Below, one piece after another: positions 8,025 to 16,605 of a stretch of 64,000 bases of DNA (position 1 is the first letter of the stretch; each line of letters begins with the position of its first letter). The DNA is from Guptibacillus hwajinpoensis. Its GTDB lineage: Bacteria > Bacillota > Bacilli > Bacillales > Guptibacillaceae. Below the pieces are notes generated by a model, which saw only the letters and a program-made list of their open reading frames with translations, had not been told where the DNA came from and searched no databases. The stretch spans positions 1 through 64,000 of the forward strand of contig NZ_JAIVAE010000002.1 of assembly GCF_020171785.1 (NCBI RefSeq), read 5' to 3'. Position numbers and translations under genes: made by a program.

Positions 8025-8939
8025 GTGTTAGGTGTATTTATTGAGATTATCGTGCCCGTGTTTATACTAATTGGGATTGGCGTAATGCTACATCGCATAT
8101 TTCAATTTGATTTATACACGCTTGCAAAAGTAAACATTTATTTCATTGTGCCTGGATTTATTTTTCTAAAGCTTTATGAAACAGCTTTTTCTTTATCATT
8201 ATTTCTATCCGTACTTACGTTCTTCAGCATTTTAATTGTGGTTTTATACGTTGTATCTAATGTAATCAGTCGATTATTTGGCTACAGTCGAAGCGTACGT
8301 GCTTCGTTTACAAACAGCATACTGTTTTATAATTCAGGAAACTATGGCGTCCCTGTAAATGATCTCGTTTTTAAACAAGACCCCTTTGCGATGTCGATTC
8401 AAGTCATTATCTTAACGTTCCAGAACATCCTGACGTTCTCGTGGGGGATTTTTGCATTGAAAACGGTCGAAGGAAGCAAGGTAAGCGCGCTTCTTGGTTA
8501 TTTTAAAATGCCGGTTTTATATGCAATGTTACTTGGGATCGGATTCAATTTACTAGATGTCACTGTTCCTGAGTTTGTCCTCATACCAGCTGATTACATT
8601 GCCGATTCGATGATCGCGATCGCGTTATTGACACTTGGCGCTCAAGTTGCTCAACTACGTTTAGCAAAGAATTTATCTGTTGTGTATGTAAGCTTGATCA
8701 TCCGTCTTTTACTTGGACCACTCATTGCGCTCGGCATTATTTTTGTATTAGGGATTGAGGGCGTAACAGCGCAGGCGCTGTTTATTTCCTCCGCGATGCC
8801 AACAGCAGTAAATAGTGCGATCATTGCGCAAGAATATGAGAATGAGCCCGAGCTTTCTGCACAAATTGTATTGGCCTCCACCGTATTCAGTATGATTACG
8901 GTTACTGCGGTTATTTCGATTGGTCGTTTGTTATTTTAA
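8025..8939 (+). CDS. AEC family (auxin efflux carrier-type) transporter
   Basis: The product is 304 residues with about ten predicted membrane segments. It starts at GTG 8025 with GAGGG eight bases before it. The helices show the AEC pattern: an N-terminal half ending FYNSGNYGVPV (the conserved N-x-G-N-x-G element), and a C-terminal half with ALLTLGAQVAQL and SSAMPTAVNSAIIAQEY. Relatives such as YfdV or MleP-type carriers export organic anions such as malate or malonate. The substrate cannot be read here. A structured noncoding stretch follows. Confidence 0.85.
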   Translation: MLGVFIEIIVPVFILIGIGVMLHRIFQFDLYTLAKVNIYFIVPGFIFLKLYETAFSLSLFLSVLTFFSILIVVLYVVSNVISRLFGYSRSVRASFTNSILFYNSGNYGVPVNDLVFKQDPFAMSIQVIILTFQNILTFSWGIFALKTVEGSKVSALLGYFKMPVLYAMLLGIGFNLLDVTVPEFVLIPADYIADSMIAIALLTLGAQVAQLRLAKNLSVVYVSLIIRLLLGPLIALGIIFVLGIEGVTAQALFISSAMPTAVNSAIIAQEYENEPELSAQIVLASTVFSMITVTAVISIGRLLF

Positions 8940-9000
8940 CGGAAGAGGGATAACGAATTGGAAATCAGAACCATTGATTTTGTCTGATGGAAGGTGTAGA

Positions 9001-9230
9001 GTATAAGCATAAGCAATACCCATTTCCTGCAACGCACGTTAACAACGGTTGTCTCAAACCGATGCTAGTTTTCCGGGAACTCTACATCCAGTTGCTGATA
9101 ACAAGCCGGCCTTCTGAGCGGGACGTTAAAGGTAGCTGTGCGGGTACCCACCTGCTTTTACGCGGGCTTTGAGACACTTATAGTGACGACGGAGCGGGTT
9201 TGGGTTTAAACTTGCTTATGTGATTACATA
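9001..9230 (+). ncRNA. Candidate structured ncRNA (6S-like architecture)
   Basis: This stretch has no believable gene but pairs over long range. CATAAGCAA (9008-9016) is complementary to TTGCTTATG (9212-9220), and GTCTCAAA (9051-9058) to TTTGAGAC (9168-9175). The two helices nest and leave strands of about 34 bases on each side, like a closing stem, central bubble and terminal stem. Local hairpins such as GGTA/TACC (9131-9148) lie inside. A perfect terminator follows at 9253. The layout suggests 6S RNA, but I did not recognise conserved sequence, so the class is uncertain. The ends are approximate. Confidence 0.45.
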
Positions 9231-9252
9231 GAGTGATGAATGTTCATAGATG

Positions 9253-9288
9253 AAAGGCATGGAAGCAAATTGCTTCCATGCCTTTTTT
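9253..9288 (+). terminator. Strong terminator after the structured intergenic RNA
   Basis: AAGGCATGGAAGCAA pairs perfectly with TTGCTTCCATGCCTT (15 bp), then TTTTTT on the plus strand. It lies 310 bases past the AEC stop, so it may end a separate transcript. Confidence 0.85.
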
Positions 9289-9327
9289 AGTGTGCAGAGC
9301 ACCTATTCGACACCTTTCGAGCTCAAA

Positions 9328-9346
9328 CGGGTGGTGACAGGCACTC
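9328..9346 (+). repeat. Copy 1 of a 19-bp direct repeat flanking splAB
   Basis: CGGGTGGTGACAGGCACTC occurs here and again, identically and in the same orientation, at 11065-11083. It resembles the GGTGGTGACAGGCAC-type small repeats seen between Bacillaceae genes. Confidence 0.7.
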
Positions 9347-9360
9347 CCCGCACTCCCTAT

Positions 9361-10389
9361 CTAAGTGAAGTACTCCAATTTCGCATCTGGGAAGAACTTA
9401 TTGATGTATCCTCCTAATGTGTCTTTCATATCCTGCTGCTGATCTTTTTGATAGACGTACTTGCCAATGCCGTATTTTCCCCATTTGTACATCCGGTCTT
9501 CTTCTTCCATTTCAAGTTTTGTCATCGGGTAATTTTTTTGAATGACGCGTTTCGCCGGTTTTGTGAACCGGTGCTGAATGAGTTCAAATGTTAAATCTTT
9601 CGTTGCGCTTTTAGGAAGCTTTGCTTCAAGTTTCTCAAACAAAGTTAAATAGCCTTGTTTCCAATCATCATACAAGTAAATAGGTGCGATGATAAACCCA
9701 AGTGGATAACCAGCTTCAGCGACTTTCGCTGCTGCTTCAATCCGTTCATCCAGTCGCGATGTACCCGGTTCAAGAAACTTAATCACATAATCGGCATTCA
9801 TACTAAAGCGAAAGCGCGTCCTTCCTTGATGGTCTGCATCGAGAAGGTGATCCACGTGTGCGAACTTTGTTACGAAGCGGAGGCGTCCGTAATCTGATTT
9901 TCCGAAGTATTCAATCGCGTGTTTTAATGTATGTGTTAAATGATCAATGCCAACGATGTCCGACGTACAGGATGCTTCAAATCGAGTTGGTTCTGGCGCT
10001 CTCTCCTGCATATATTTCTCGGCTGCATCGAATATGTCATCTGTATTCACGTACGTTCGGATATACGGCTTGCTTCCCATTGTGGTTTGTAGATAACAAT
10101 AATGACAGTGGCCCATACAACCAGTTGCAAACGGAATCGCATATTCAGCAGAAGGTTTGGATGTATCAAACTTTAACGTTTTTCTTACGCCAACTACAAG
10201 CGTTGATTTAGCAACGCGATACTGTTGGAAATGATTATCTCCGGGGAGATTCCTTACTTGATTGTGTGAGGTGGTTTCCCTGATTTCAATATCCATTTTA
10301 GTAAACTTCTCGTGGAGTTCCCGTCCAAGAGGATATTCTAACGCTCTTGGTTCCATATAGACAAGCTGAGGCACAAATGGTTTAACCAA
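9361..10389 (-). CDS. splB: Spore photoproduct lyase
   Basis: SplB is a radical-SAM enzyme that reverses the spore photoproduct (5-thyminyl-5,6-dihydrothymine) in DNA during germination. The 342-residue length equals that of B. subtilis SplB. The Fe-S motif CMGHCHYC puts cysteines at 91, 95 and 98, and the conserved hydrogen-donor cysteine is at 141 (EASCTSD), the positions known in B. subtilis. The start is TTG 10389, with GGAGGT before it. It lies 11 bases after splA and is cotranscribed with it. In B. subtilis the operon is made in the forespore; I did not identify the promoter here. Confidence 0.95.
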   Translation of the reverse strand: MVKPFVPQLVYMEPRALEYPLGRELHEKFTKMDIEIRETTSHNQVRNLPGDNHFQQYRVAKSTLVVGVRKTLKFDTSKPSAEYAIPFATGCMGHCHYCYLQTTMGSKPYIRTYVNTDDIFDAAEKYMQERAPEPTRFEASCTSDIVGIDHLTHTLKHAIEYFGKSDYGRLRFVTKFAHVDHLLDADHQGRTRFRFSMNADYVIKFLEPGTSRLDERIEAAAKVAEAGYPLGFIIAPIYLYDDWKQGYLTLFEKLEAKLPKSATKDLTFELIQHRFTKPAKRVIQKNYPMTKLEMEEEDRMYKWGKYGIGKYVYQKDQQQDMKDTLGGYINKFFPDAKLEYFT

Positions 10390-10400
10390 TGAAAGACCTC

Positions 10401-10661
10401 CTATTCGATCGATCCGAAGTATGTGGCATAGGCCTGTTCTGCTTCCGCTTCTGAATGATAAATCGCAATATCAGAATCAAGTGGGTAGTAAGTCTCGTAT
10501 AAGAACAAGGCTAGCTTACCAGGTTGATCAGGATCGTTCACAACAGCAGCTTCCTGGATGTTCGCAACATTGTAAGTATGCGGATTACGATACATGACGT
10601 AAACGACGTCACCCGCTTGATATCCTTGCCCTGAATCATACGTTGAATCATGTAAATCCAT
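10401..10661 (-). CDS. splA: SplA, regulator of the spore photoproduct lyase operon
   Basis: The product is 86 residues. It contains GYQAGDVVYVMYRNPHTYNVANIQEA and LALFLYETYYPL, closely matching the SplA family, described as a TRAP-like negative regulator of splB. The ATG at 10661 follows AAAGGAGTGATA. It is the first gene of the splA-splB operon, and its presence supports the splB call. The whole operon is bracketed by the 19-bp direct repeat. Confidence 0.9.
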   Translation of the reverse strand: MDLHDSTYDSGQGYQAGDVVYVMYRNPHTYNVANIQEAAVVNDPDQPGKLALFLYETYYPLDSDIAIYHSEAEAEQAYATYFGSIE

Positions 10662-10808
10662 CTTATCACTCCTTTACGTTCTTCTTCCTCATTGTTCCAC
10701 AAGAGCGTGGATTCCTTTCTGGTAAATAACGCCTATTTCCGTCATGAAGCGTTGAAAGAATGCATACGATGTTCTGTTGACTTGATTTTAGGGGAGGTGC
10801 GTGAAGGG

Positions 10809-11009
10809 ATGTTGAAATGGTTTAAAATCTTGGTGCCTTCACATAGTTTGACAGACAGGATCTTTGCTCGGTTCAAACTGTACAGGAAATTGAGAGGTGG
10901 CACATGGCAAAAGGTATCTGATCGAGTAGCTCCTAAGAAAAGCGTGTGGGTTAGAAAGGCGGTTAATGCTCAGGAATATTATGTATGGAAAACAGAGGTC
11001 CATGAATAG
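10809..11009 (+). CDS. Hypothetical 66-residue basic protein
   Basis: No family recognised. The ATG at 10809 has GGGGAGG 11 bases upstream; the open frame extends further upstream without a good site. The product is Arg/Lys rich (FARFKLYRKLRGG, KKSVWVRKAV) and ends with EYYVWKTEVHE. It may be a real small gene or a remnant; it lies between splA and the second copy of the 19-bp repeat. Confidence 0.4.
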   Translation: MLKWFKILVPSHSLTDRIFARFKLYRKLRGGTWQKVSDRVAPKKSVWVRKAVNAQEYYVWKTEVHE

Positions 11010-11064
11010 GGTCGGATTTCAACGCCTCTATTATAATAAACTCTCGACATGTATTGACAAATAG

Positions 11065-11083
11065 CGGGTGGTGACAGGCACTC
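11065..11083 (+). repeat. Copy 2 of the 19-bp direct repeat, with palindromic flanks
   Basis: The sequence is identical to 9328-9346. Here the repeat is flanked by perfect inverted arms, AAATAGCG on the left and CGCTATTT on the right, so the whole unit could fold into a hairpin. Confidence 0.7.
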
Positions 11084-11269
11084 GCTATTTCTATATGAAA
11101 TGAATAAATTAATGGAAAAGCCCTATACTATTTTGTATATATATGTCAAAACGTAATCTAGAAAGAACAGTAATAAAAAAGTAGTGGAGTTGGAGAGAAA
11201 TATAAGGCAGACTAGGTGTAAAAATCGGAAGAGCAAGCCCTTTAACCGTTTGGAAGTAGGAGATAAGTA

Positions 11270-11761
11270 ATGAATATTGGTATCGTTATTCTACTAGCGT
11301 TACTTGCCTTATGGAAAGCTGATTGGAGAAATTGGGAGAAATACTACCCATCTATGCTATACATCGCATTAGCCGCATCTGTATATGAAATCATTGCTTA
11401 TGAGAAATTTCATTTGTGGGATTTTAAAGAAAGTATCCTTCTTTCTAAAGTAATGGTTCATTTCATACATAATTTAATCATAAATCCTCTTGTTGTCTTG
11501 CTCTTTTTATCAAATTATCCTTCTTCTGGAAGTGAAGTGATCTACAATGCAAAATGGGTTGTAGGATTTTGGATTGTTGAATGTTTGGTATCAACAACCG
11601 ATGCAATTACTTATCATAATGGATGGAATTTGGGTTGGTCCTTATTATTTCTTATCGTTATGTTTCCAATGGTTCGTCTTCATCACCTTAACAAAAGCCT
11701 CGCACTGCCTTTATCTATTGGAATTTCATTACTCCTTTTACTTCTATTTGATTACATCTAG
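11270..11761 (+). CDS. CBO0543-like small multipass membrane protein (second copy)
   Basis: The product is 163 residues with about five to six hydrophobic segments, starting at ATG 11270 after AGTAGGAGATA. It shares layout with the protein at 6606-7076: short N-terminal helix, YPSMLYIALAA, FHLWDF, TTDAITYHNGW and a very hydrophobic C-terminus (GISLLLLLLFDYI). I assign it to the CBO0543 family by appearance. The function is unknown. A strong terminator follows at 11829. Confidence 0.6.
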   Translation: MNIGIVILLALLALWKADWRNWEKYYPSMLYIALAASVYEIIAYEKFHLWDFKESILLSKVMVHFIHNLIINPLVVLLFLSNYPSSGSEVIYNAKWVVGFWIVECLVSTTDAITYHNGWNLGWSLLFLIVMFPMVRLHHLNKSLALPLSIGISLLLLLLFDYI

Positions 11762-11828
11762 TAAAGCAATCATTGGGTAAGAGACACTAGTTGGCTAAAC
11801 GAAAGTGGCTTAAAATAAATTAATTTCA

Positions 11829-11870
11829 TAAAGACAGTCATCAATATGCAGGTATTGTTGACTGTCTTTT
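11829..11870 (+). terminator. Terminator before the AbrB-family transporter
   Basis: AAAGACAGTCATCAATA pairs with TATTGTTGACTGTCTTT around a 6-base loop, followed by T residues. It shows that the next gene starts after this hairpin, not at an ATG inside it. Confidence 0.85.
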
Positions 11871-11932
11871 CCTATGAATGGAAAACGTCTATACTTGGTG
11901 ATGTAGTGAATGTTACTAAAGGAGAACGTACG

Positions 11933-13021
11933 ATGCAGTTATTCTTATCAAATAAACCATCTGCTTTTATTGAAACCATCGTAAGTGGATTACTAGGATC
12001 ACTTTTGTTTCATCTTCTTCAAGCGCCTCTTCCATGGATGCTTGGTCCGTTAACTGGCGTAACGATCTGGCATTTTAGTACAGGAAGGACGCTCTATTGG
12101 CCTACTTCATTACGAAACATAGCTCTGCTTTTAATTGGTTATATGCTTGGTTCCTCTTTCACGCAGCGCACAGTTCACGAAATAACCCAACATTTCCCAT
12201 ATATTATTGCAGTTACCCTATCAACAGTTTTTGGAAGTTTATTACTCGGGCTGATTATTGTGAAAAAAACAAACATCAAGCTAATCGACGGATTATTCGG
12301 GAGCGTACCAGGGGGATTATCTCAAGTTGCTATTCTAAGTGAAGAGATAAAAGAAATCGACACTGGAACAATTGTGTTTATGCAAACAATCCGTGTCATC
12401 CTAGTCATCTTGTTAATCCCATTTCTTACAATGTATTTTATTAAACCAGAATCCTCGCTGAATAGTCCAGCTTCTGAAGTTGGTACGGAAGCTGTTGCTT
12501 TTCCTTCCTTGTTCGGTCTTTTTTTACTTGCGATCATTGGAGCGTTTTTAGGGAAGAAATTAAAGCTTCCGGCTGCATTTTTAACAGGCCCCTTGCTTAT
12601 CATCGCACTATTTTCGATAACAGCAGTGGAAGTGCCTGCTCTTCCGCCATTTTTCGTTTTGATTTCTCAATACTTATTGGGAATTTATCTTGGTCTGTAT
12701 TTGAAAAAAGAAATGCGCAGTAACATCCGGATAATCGGGATTTATTCAATTTCCACCAGTATTCTCTTGGTGTTTTTTTCATTTTTACTAGCAGTTCTTT
12801 TAACAAAAATAACGTCGCTTCACTTGGCAACGGCATTTCTCAGTACGGCTCCAGGAGGACTAGCTGAAATGGGTGTTACGGCAACACTAGTTGATGCTGA
12901 CCTTGCAATGATTAGCGGCTATCAACTTTTTCGAATTTTTTTTATTATGTTTATCGCACTTCCATTGTTGAAATGGTGGATCAGAAGAAAAGTTCGATTG
13001 AATCCATCAAAATTTCTCTAG
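11933..13021 (+). CDS. AbrB (AmoA-like) family membrane transporter
   Basis: The product is 362 residues with about ten predicted membrane segments in two repeated halves. Each half carries the signature seen in COG3180 proteins: GSVPGGLSQVAIL in the first and STAPGGLAEMGVTA in the second, plus LPWMLGPLTG near the N-terminus. The ATG at 11933 has AAAGGAG eight bases upstream. The family is often annotated as ammonia monooxygenase-like or AbrB duplication proteins; it is a probable secondary transporter of unknown substrate. Confidence 0.8.
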   Translation: MQLFLSNKPSAFIETIVSGLLGSLLFHLLQAPLPWMLGPLTGVTIWHFSTGRTLYWPTSLRNIALLLIGYMLGSSFTQRTVHEITQHFPYIIAVTLSTVFGSLLLGLIIVKKTNIKLIDGLFGSVPGGLSQVAILSEEIKEIDTGTIVFMQTIRVILVILLIPFLTMYFIKPESSLNSPASEVGTEAVAFPSLFGLFLLAIIGAFLGKKLKLPAAFLTGPLLIIALFSITAVEVPALPPFFVLISQYLLGIYLGLYLKKEMRSNIRIIGIYSISTSILLVFFSFLLAVLLTKITSLHLATAFLSTAPGGLAEMGVTATLVDADLAMISGYQLFRIFFIMFIALPLLKWWIRRKVRLNPSKFL

Positions 13022-13155
13022 TCTTATATGGAAAATCTCTAGAAGCTTTGACGAAAACAGATTCTCCTACATATAAAGAACAATGAACGCAAATTCGATG
13101 ATAACGTTTGTAGGATAAGCATTAACAAGATATCAATAGAGGAGGATCAACCAGG

Positions 13156-13719
13156 ATGGATGCTTTTCAGATGATCACTTTTATTAAAGAACTTGAACGA
13201 TTAAAGGATACAACTCGGACGGCATACATGAGAAGCGGCAGACGAGAGAGTGTGGCAGAACATTCCTGGCGCCTCGCGATGTTTGCTTTTGCCCTGAGTG
13301 ATCAATTCCCTGAGCTCGATCACTTTCGTGTTTTGTGTATGTGTCTTGTGCACGACCTTGGTGAAGCGTATGACGGGGATATTTCTGCAACGATACAGGT
13401 TAATCAACAAGAAAAGATTCGAAAAGAAGAGGAAGCGGTGCAACGTCTCACTTCGGCTCTTAGTGGAAAACAAAGTGGTACTATTCTTTCGCTATGTCAG
13501 GAGTATAATCGTGGCGAAACGAAAGAATCTCTGTTTGTCAAAGCGCTAGATAAAATGGAGACGATCATTCAGCACACTCAGGGAACGAATCCACCTGGGT
13601 TTGATTATGAGTTTAATCTTACTTATGGGAAAGAGTATGCACAATATGATGAAATGATAAAGGCAATACGTCATGAAATTGATAAAGAAACGTTAAAAAA
13701 AATGAATGAAAATGCGTAA
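13156..13719 (+). CDS. HD-domain hydrolase, YfbR/HDDC2-like
   Basis: The product is 187 residues. The metal-binding HD set is present: H36 in AEHSWR, H66-D67 in LVHDLGEA, and a later Asp in KALDKMET. This order and the start LERLKDTTRTAYM match the HDDC2/YfbR group of 5'-deoxynucleotidases, so hydrolysis of deoxynucleoside monophosphates is likely but inferred. The start ATG 13156 follows AGAGGAGGAT. It is followed after 18 bases by a histidine phosphatase gene, probably in one operon. Confidence 0.8.
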   Translation: MDAFQMITFIKELERLKDTTRTAYMRSGRRESVAEHSWRLAMFAFALSDQFPELDHFRVLCMCLVHDLGEAYDGDISATIQVNQQEKIRKEEEAVQRLTSALSGKQSGTILSLCQEYNRGETKESLFVKALDKMETIIQHTQGTNPPGFDYEFNLTYGKEYAQYDEMIKAIRHEIDKETLKKMNENA

Positions 13720-13737
13720 AAGGTAAGGTGTAAGAAG

Positions 13738-14280
13738 GTGGAAATTAGATTAATTCGACATGGGAAATCAGCGTGTGATTTTTCAAAGCGTATAACGAGC
13801 TGCGATTACCGAGAATGGGTGATCAAATACGGAGAATTAGGGATATGCGATGAAGCACCTGCAAACGTACAACGGGCATTAAGAGACGCATCTATCGTAT
13901 TTACAAGTGATTTCAAACGTGCTATCGACTCTGCCCAATCAGCGGTTGCCTTCCAAAGTGATTCAATCTATCGGGAACTCGAACTTCCTCATTACCCCGT
14001 TAAGTTACTCAAGCTAAACCCTCGCACATGGACAGTTTTCTATCGGTTTCTCTGGCTGATGGGATTTTCCAAGAAGGTAGAAAATAAAAAACGAGCGACG
14101 AAGCGGGCAAAAACGGCCGCTCAGCAATTAGAAGATAGCGCACGGAAACACGGTACTGTCATTTTAGTCGGACATGGATTTTTTAACCGCTATATAGGAA
14201 ATACCTTAACAAAACGGGGCTGGACATTAGAAGGGAACAAGGGCACGACAAACTGGACAATCCATACGTATACTAAATGA
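13738..14280 (+). CDS. Histidine phosphatase superfamily protein
   Basis: The product is 180 residues starting at GTG 13738. The N-terminal LIRHGKS carries the phospho-accepting His, and VGHGFFNR supplies the second His. FTSDFKRAIDSAQS is the usual middle motif (SxxxRAxxSA). It is a divergent branch, short compared with typical phosphoglycerate mutases. The substrate is unknown. Pairing with an HD nucleotidase suggests phosphate-ester hydrolysis, which is inference. Confidence 0.8.
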   Translation: MEIRLIRHGKSACDFSKRITSCDYREWVIKYGELGICDEAPANVQRALRDASIVFTSDFKRAIDSAQSAVAFQSDSIYRELELPHYPVKLLKLNPRTWTVFYRFLWLMGFSKKVENKKRATKRAKTAAQQLEDSARKHGTVILVGHGFFNRYIGNTLTKRGWTLEGNKGTTNWTIHTYTK

Positions 14281-14809
14281 CATAGATGGGTTTCTTTTAC
14301 TACAAGGCGGTGAACGAATCGGACTGCCACGTTCCAAAAAAATAATCGAGTGATTTTCCTTCAATCCTTATTATGCTGGAATATTTTTAGGAGTGCGGTG
14401 GAAAAAAGAATTATTTCATAGAGCTCATACATCATAATGGTGGCATACGAAGTCATTCTCTTATGAGAGCGGTTACGTAGTTTTCATCTTCAGTTAAGTA
14501 AAGTGATTTGTTAACATTGCAAGTGTGGGGAGAATTTTGCTTTTCCTAAAAAAGATTCAAGAAAGCACATTTAAAGAAGAACCTCGATGTTATCGCAGCA
14601 AAGCATAAAGGAAGAAGCTGGGGGTCATTTAGCTGATCGCTTGTGAAATCAAGGGGTTGTCAAAAATGAAAAAGTAGGTAAAATGGACGCAAGGTTAAAG
14701 AATTGAAGTGTTTGGCATCATAGAAAAACATGCCAAACATATCATGGAAGTATAGAAATTAAACTGTTCCACAGAGGAACCATTACATGCTTGGAAAGGG
14801 GAAAAAATC
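14281..14809. other. 530-bp stretch without a gene
   Basis: No ORF of quality is present in either strand. Two hairpins lie just before the next gene: a perfect 10-bp stem TGTTTGGCAT/ATGCCAAACA (14709-14718 with 14730-14739) without a T-run, and GTTCC/GGAAC (14766-14780). They could form a leader structure for the gene at 14810. The rest is featureless to me. Confidence 0.5.
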
Positions 14810-15055
14810 ATGAATCGTTCAGTGGTCTGTCCATGTGAGGGTGTTATTGAGAAGATCTTTGTTCATCATTCATCCCGCGTTTATGAGTGGGAGCCAATGT
14901 TTGTCATCCGAAACGGGCAGGGCAATACCCAGAAAATTACGCTTGGAGTAAGCGGAGAAATTTCTGAACTTCATGTGAAAGAGAATGATCGTGTGACAGG
15001 CGGATACATTCTTGCATCAATGAAAGAAGATGACTTTGTAACAGGAAGCGATTAA
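14810..15055 (+). CDS. Small biotin/lipoyl-like (barrel-sandwich) domain protein
   Basis: The product is 81 residues, start ATG 14810 after GGAAAGGGG. Two similar beta halves are visible: EGVIEKIFVHHSSRVYEWEPMFVI and GEISELHVKENDRVTGGYILASM. This is the pattern of biotinyl or lipoyl carrier domains. The modification motif (EAMKM or DKA) is absent between the halves, so it is probably not acylated and may act as a binding or scaffold domain. It stands alone and is followed by a terminator. Confidence 0.55.
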   Translation: MNRSVVCPCEGVIEKIFVHHSSRVYEWEPMFVIRNGQGNTQKITLGVSGEISELHVKENDRVTGGYILASMKEDDFVTGSD

Positions 15056-15102
15056 TAATCGGTCGTTGCCGAACACATTGATAAATAAGATTGACACGAA
15101 CT

Positions 15103-15144
15103 GGTGCAAGCATGACGGGCTACCGTAGTGCTTGTGCCTTTTTT
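15103..15144 (+). terminator. Terminator of the lipoyl-like gene
   Basis: GGTGCAAGCA pairs with TGCTTGTGCC (two G-T wobbles), with an inner ACGG/CCGT helix, then TTTTTT. Confidence 0.75.
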
Positions 15145-15292
15145 ATTTGGTGAGTTAAACCTTTCTCTCTTTTTGTTTACAAAAGTTTCTTGTCAGATTC
15201 TAACGAATATGTCTTGCAGGATCCATTAATTTTTAGTAAAGTACACATATATTACACCTGAGATGGACAAATGTTTTTGTATGGAGGACACT

Positions 15293-16483
15293 ATGAAGAA
15301 AATTGGACTATTGCCACGTATTCTTATTGCTATTGCCCTTGGTATTGTTATTGGAGCTTATCTTCCTGAAGCGGTTGTACGTATTTTCGCGACGTTTAAT
15401 GGGATTTTCGGAAACTTTCTTGGTTTCGCGATTCCATTAATCATTATTGGCTTTATTGCACCTGGAATAGGTGAAATTGGGAAAGGCGCGGGAAAGTTGA
15501 TCGGGATCACAACTACGGTTGCCTACCTTTCTACTTTTTTGGCTGGTTTGCTTGCCTTCTTCGCAGCACGAAATCTTTACCCCCTCTTTCTTGAAACGGG
15601 CGGAGCTGCAGCAGAAATGGCAAACCCTGAAGAGTCGTTGTTAAAACCTTTTTTCGAAGTTGAAATTCCGCCTATTATGGGTGTGATGACAGCGCTCGTA
15701 CTGGCGTTTACTCTAGGACTTGGAATGGCCGCCATGAAGGGAAAGATGTTAAAAGGCGTTATGGTTGAGTTTCGAACCATTATTGAGAAAGTGATTCGTT
15801 TTGTCATCATTCCATTATTACCGCTTCATATTCTTGGTATTTTTGCTAACATGACGAGTGCTGGTCAAGTTCAGACAATCTTAAGCGTATTTGCAAAAGT
15901 GTTTGTCATGATCATACTCCTTCACCTGACAATGCTATTAATCCAATATAGTGTGACAGGTGCTGCTACGTCACGTAATCCGTTGAAGCTTCTTAAAGGG
16001 ATGATGCCAGCTTACTTTACAGCGCTTGGTACTCAGTCTTCAGCGTCTACGATTCCTGTAACATTAAGGCAAACGAAAAAGAACGGTGTACGTGAGAAAA
16101 TAGCTGACTTCAGCGTTCCACTTCTTGCAACGATTCACCTTTCAGGAAGTACAATTACAATCGTTTCTTGTGCGATGGCAGTGATGTTGTTGAATGGACA
16201 AGACCCAACGTTTGCATCGATTATTCCATTTATTCTTATGTTAGGGATAACGATGATTGCTGCACCAGGCGTACCGGGCGGTGCTGTGATGGCGGCGATT
16301 GGTTTGCTTGAGACAATGCTTGGATTTGATCCAACAATGGTATCGCTTATGATCGCGTTATATCTTGCACAGGATAGCTTCGGTACAGCTTGTAATGTGA
16401 CAGGTGATGGTGCTCTGTCTGGTCTTGTTGATCGATTAACGAGAGAGAAATCACCAGTGAAAAGTACGGTTAAAGCTGGATAA
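15293..16483 (+). CDS. Dicarboxylate/amino acid:cation symporter (DAACS family)
   Basis: The product is 396 residues and multipass. The ATG at 15293 has GGAGGA six bases upstream. Family landmarks are the serine-rich segment ALGTQSSASTIPVTL (re-entrant loop 1), PLLATIHLSGSTI, APGVPGGAVMAAIG (re-entrant loop 2) and YLAQDSFGTACNVTGDGA near the C-terminus. These correspond to the GltPh/SstT-type fold that takes up glutamate, aspartate, serine or C4-dicarboxylates with sodium or protons. The subgroup and substrate are not resolved. Monocistronic with its own terminator. Confidence 0.87.
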   Translation: MKKIGLLPRILIAIALGIVIGAYLPEAVVRIFATFNGIFGNFLGFAIPLIIIGFIAPGIGEIGKGAGKLIGITTTVAYLSTFLAGLLAFFAARNLYPLFLETGGAAAEMANPEESLLKPFFEVEIPPIMGVMTALVLAFTLGLGMAAMKGKMLKGVMVEFRTIIEKVIRFVIIPLLPLHILGIFANMTSAGQVQTILSVFAKVFVMIILLHLTMLLIQYSVTGAATSRNPLKLLKGMMPAYFTALGTQSSASTIPVTLRQTKKNGVREKIADFSVPLLATIHLSGSTITIVSCAMAVMLLNGQDPTFASIIPFILMLGITMIAAPGVPGGAVMAAIGLLETMLGFDPTMVSLMIALYLAQDSFGTACNVTGDGALSGLVDRLTREKSPVKSTVKAG

Positions 16484-16489
16484 AGAACT

Positions 16490-16514
16490 GGACAGGCACT
16501 CGCCTGTCCTTTTT
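16490..16514 (+). terminator. Terminator of the DAACS symporter
   Basis: GGACAGGC pairs with GCCTGTCC over a 4-base loop, then TTTTT. Confidence 0.85.
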
Positions 16515-16605
16515 GTATGCATAGCGTTCGTCTCTTTATTCTCCGAAGAAAAGAGGGTTTCATACGGTTACTCCCGAATTGAATGAAGTTGAGGAGGTGA
16601 GAGCG

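Noticed and set aside
8987-9172. Open frame of 61 codons on the plus strand
   Set aside because: It lies within the structured RNA candidate, lacks a ribosome site, and its composition is not protein-like.
11846-11932. Upstream extension of the AbrB-family transporter to the ATG at 11846
   Set aside because: This start lies inside a terminator hairpin; the ATG at 11933 has a proper AAAGGAG site and begins the family sequence.
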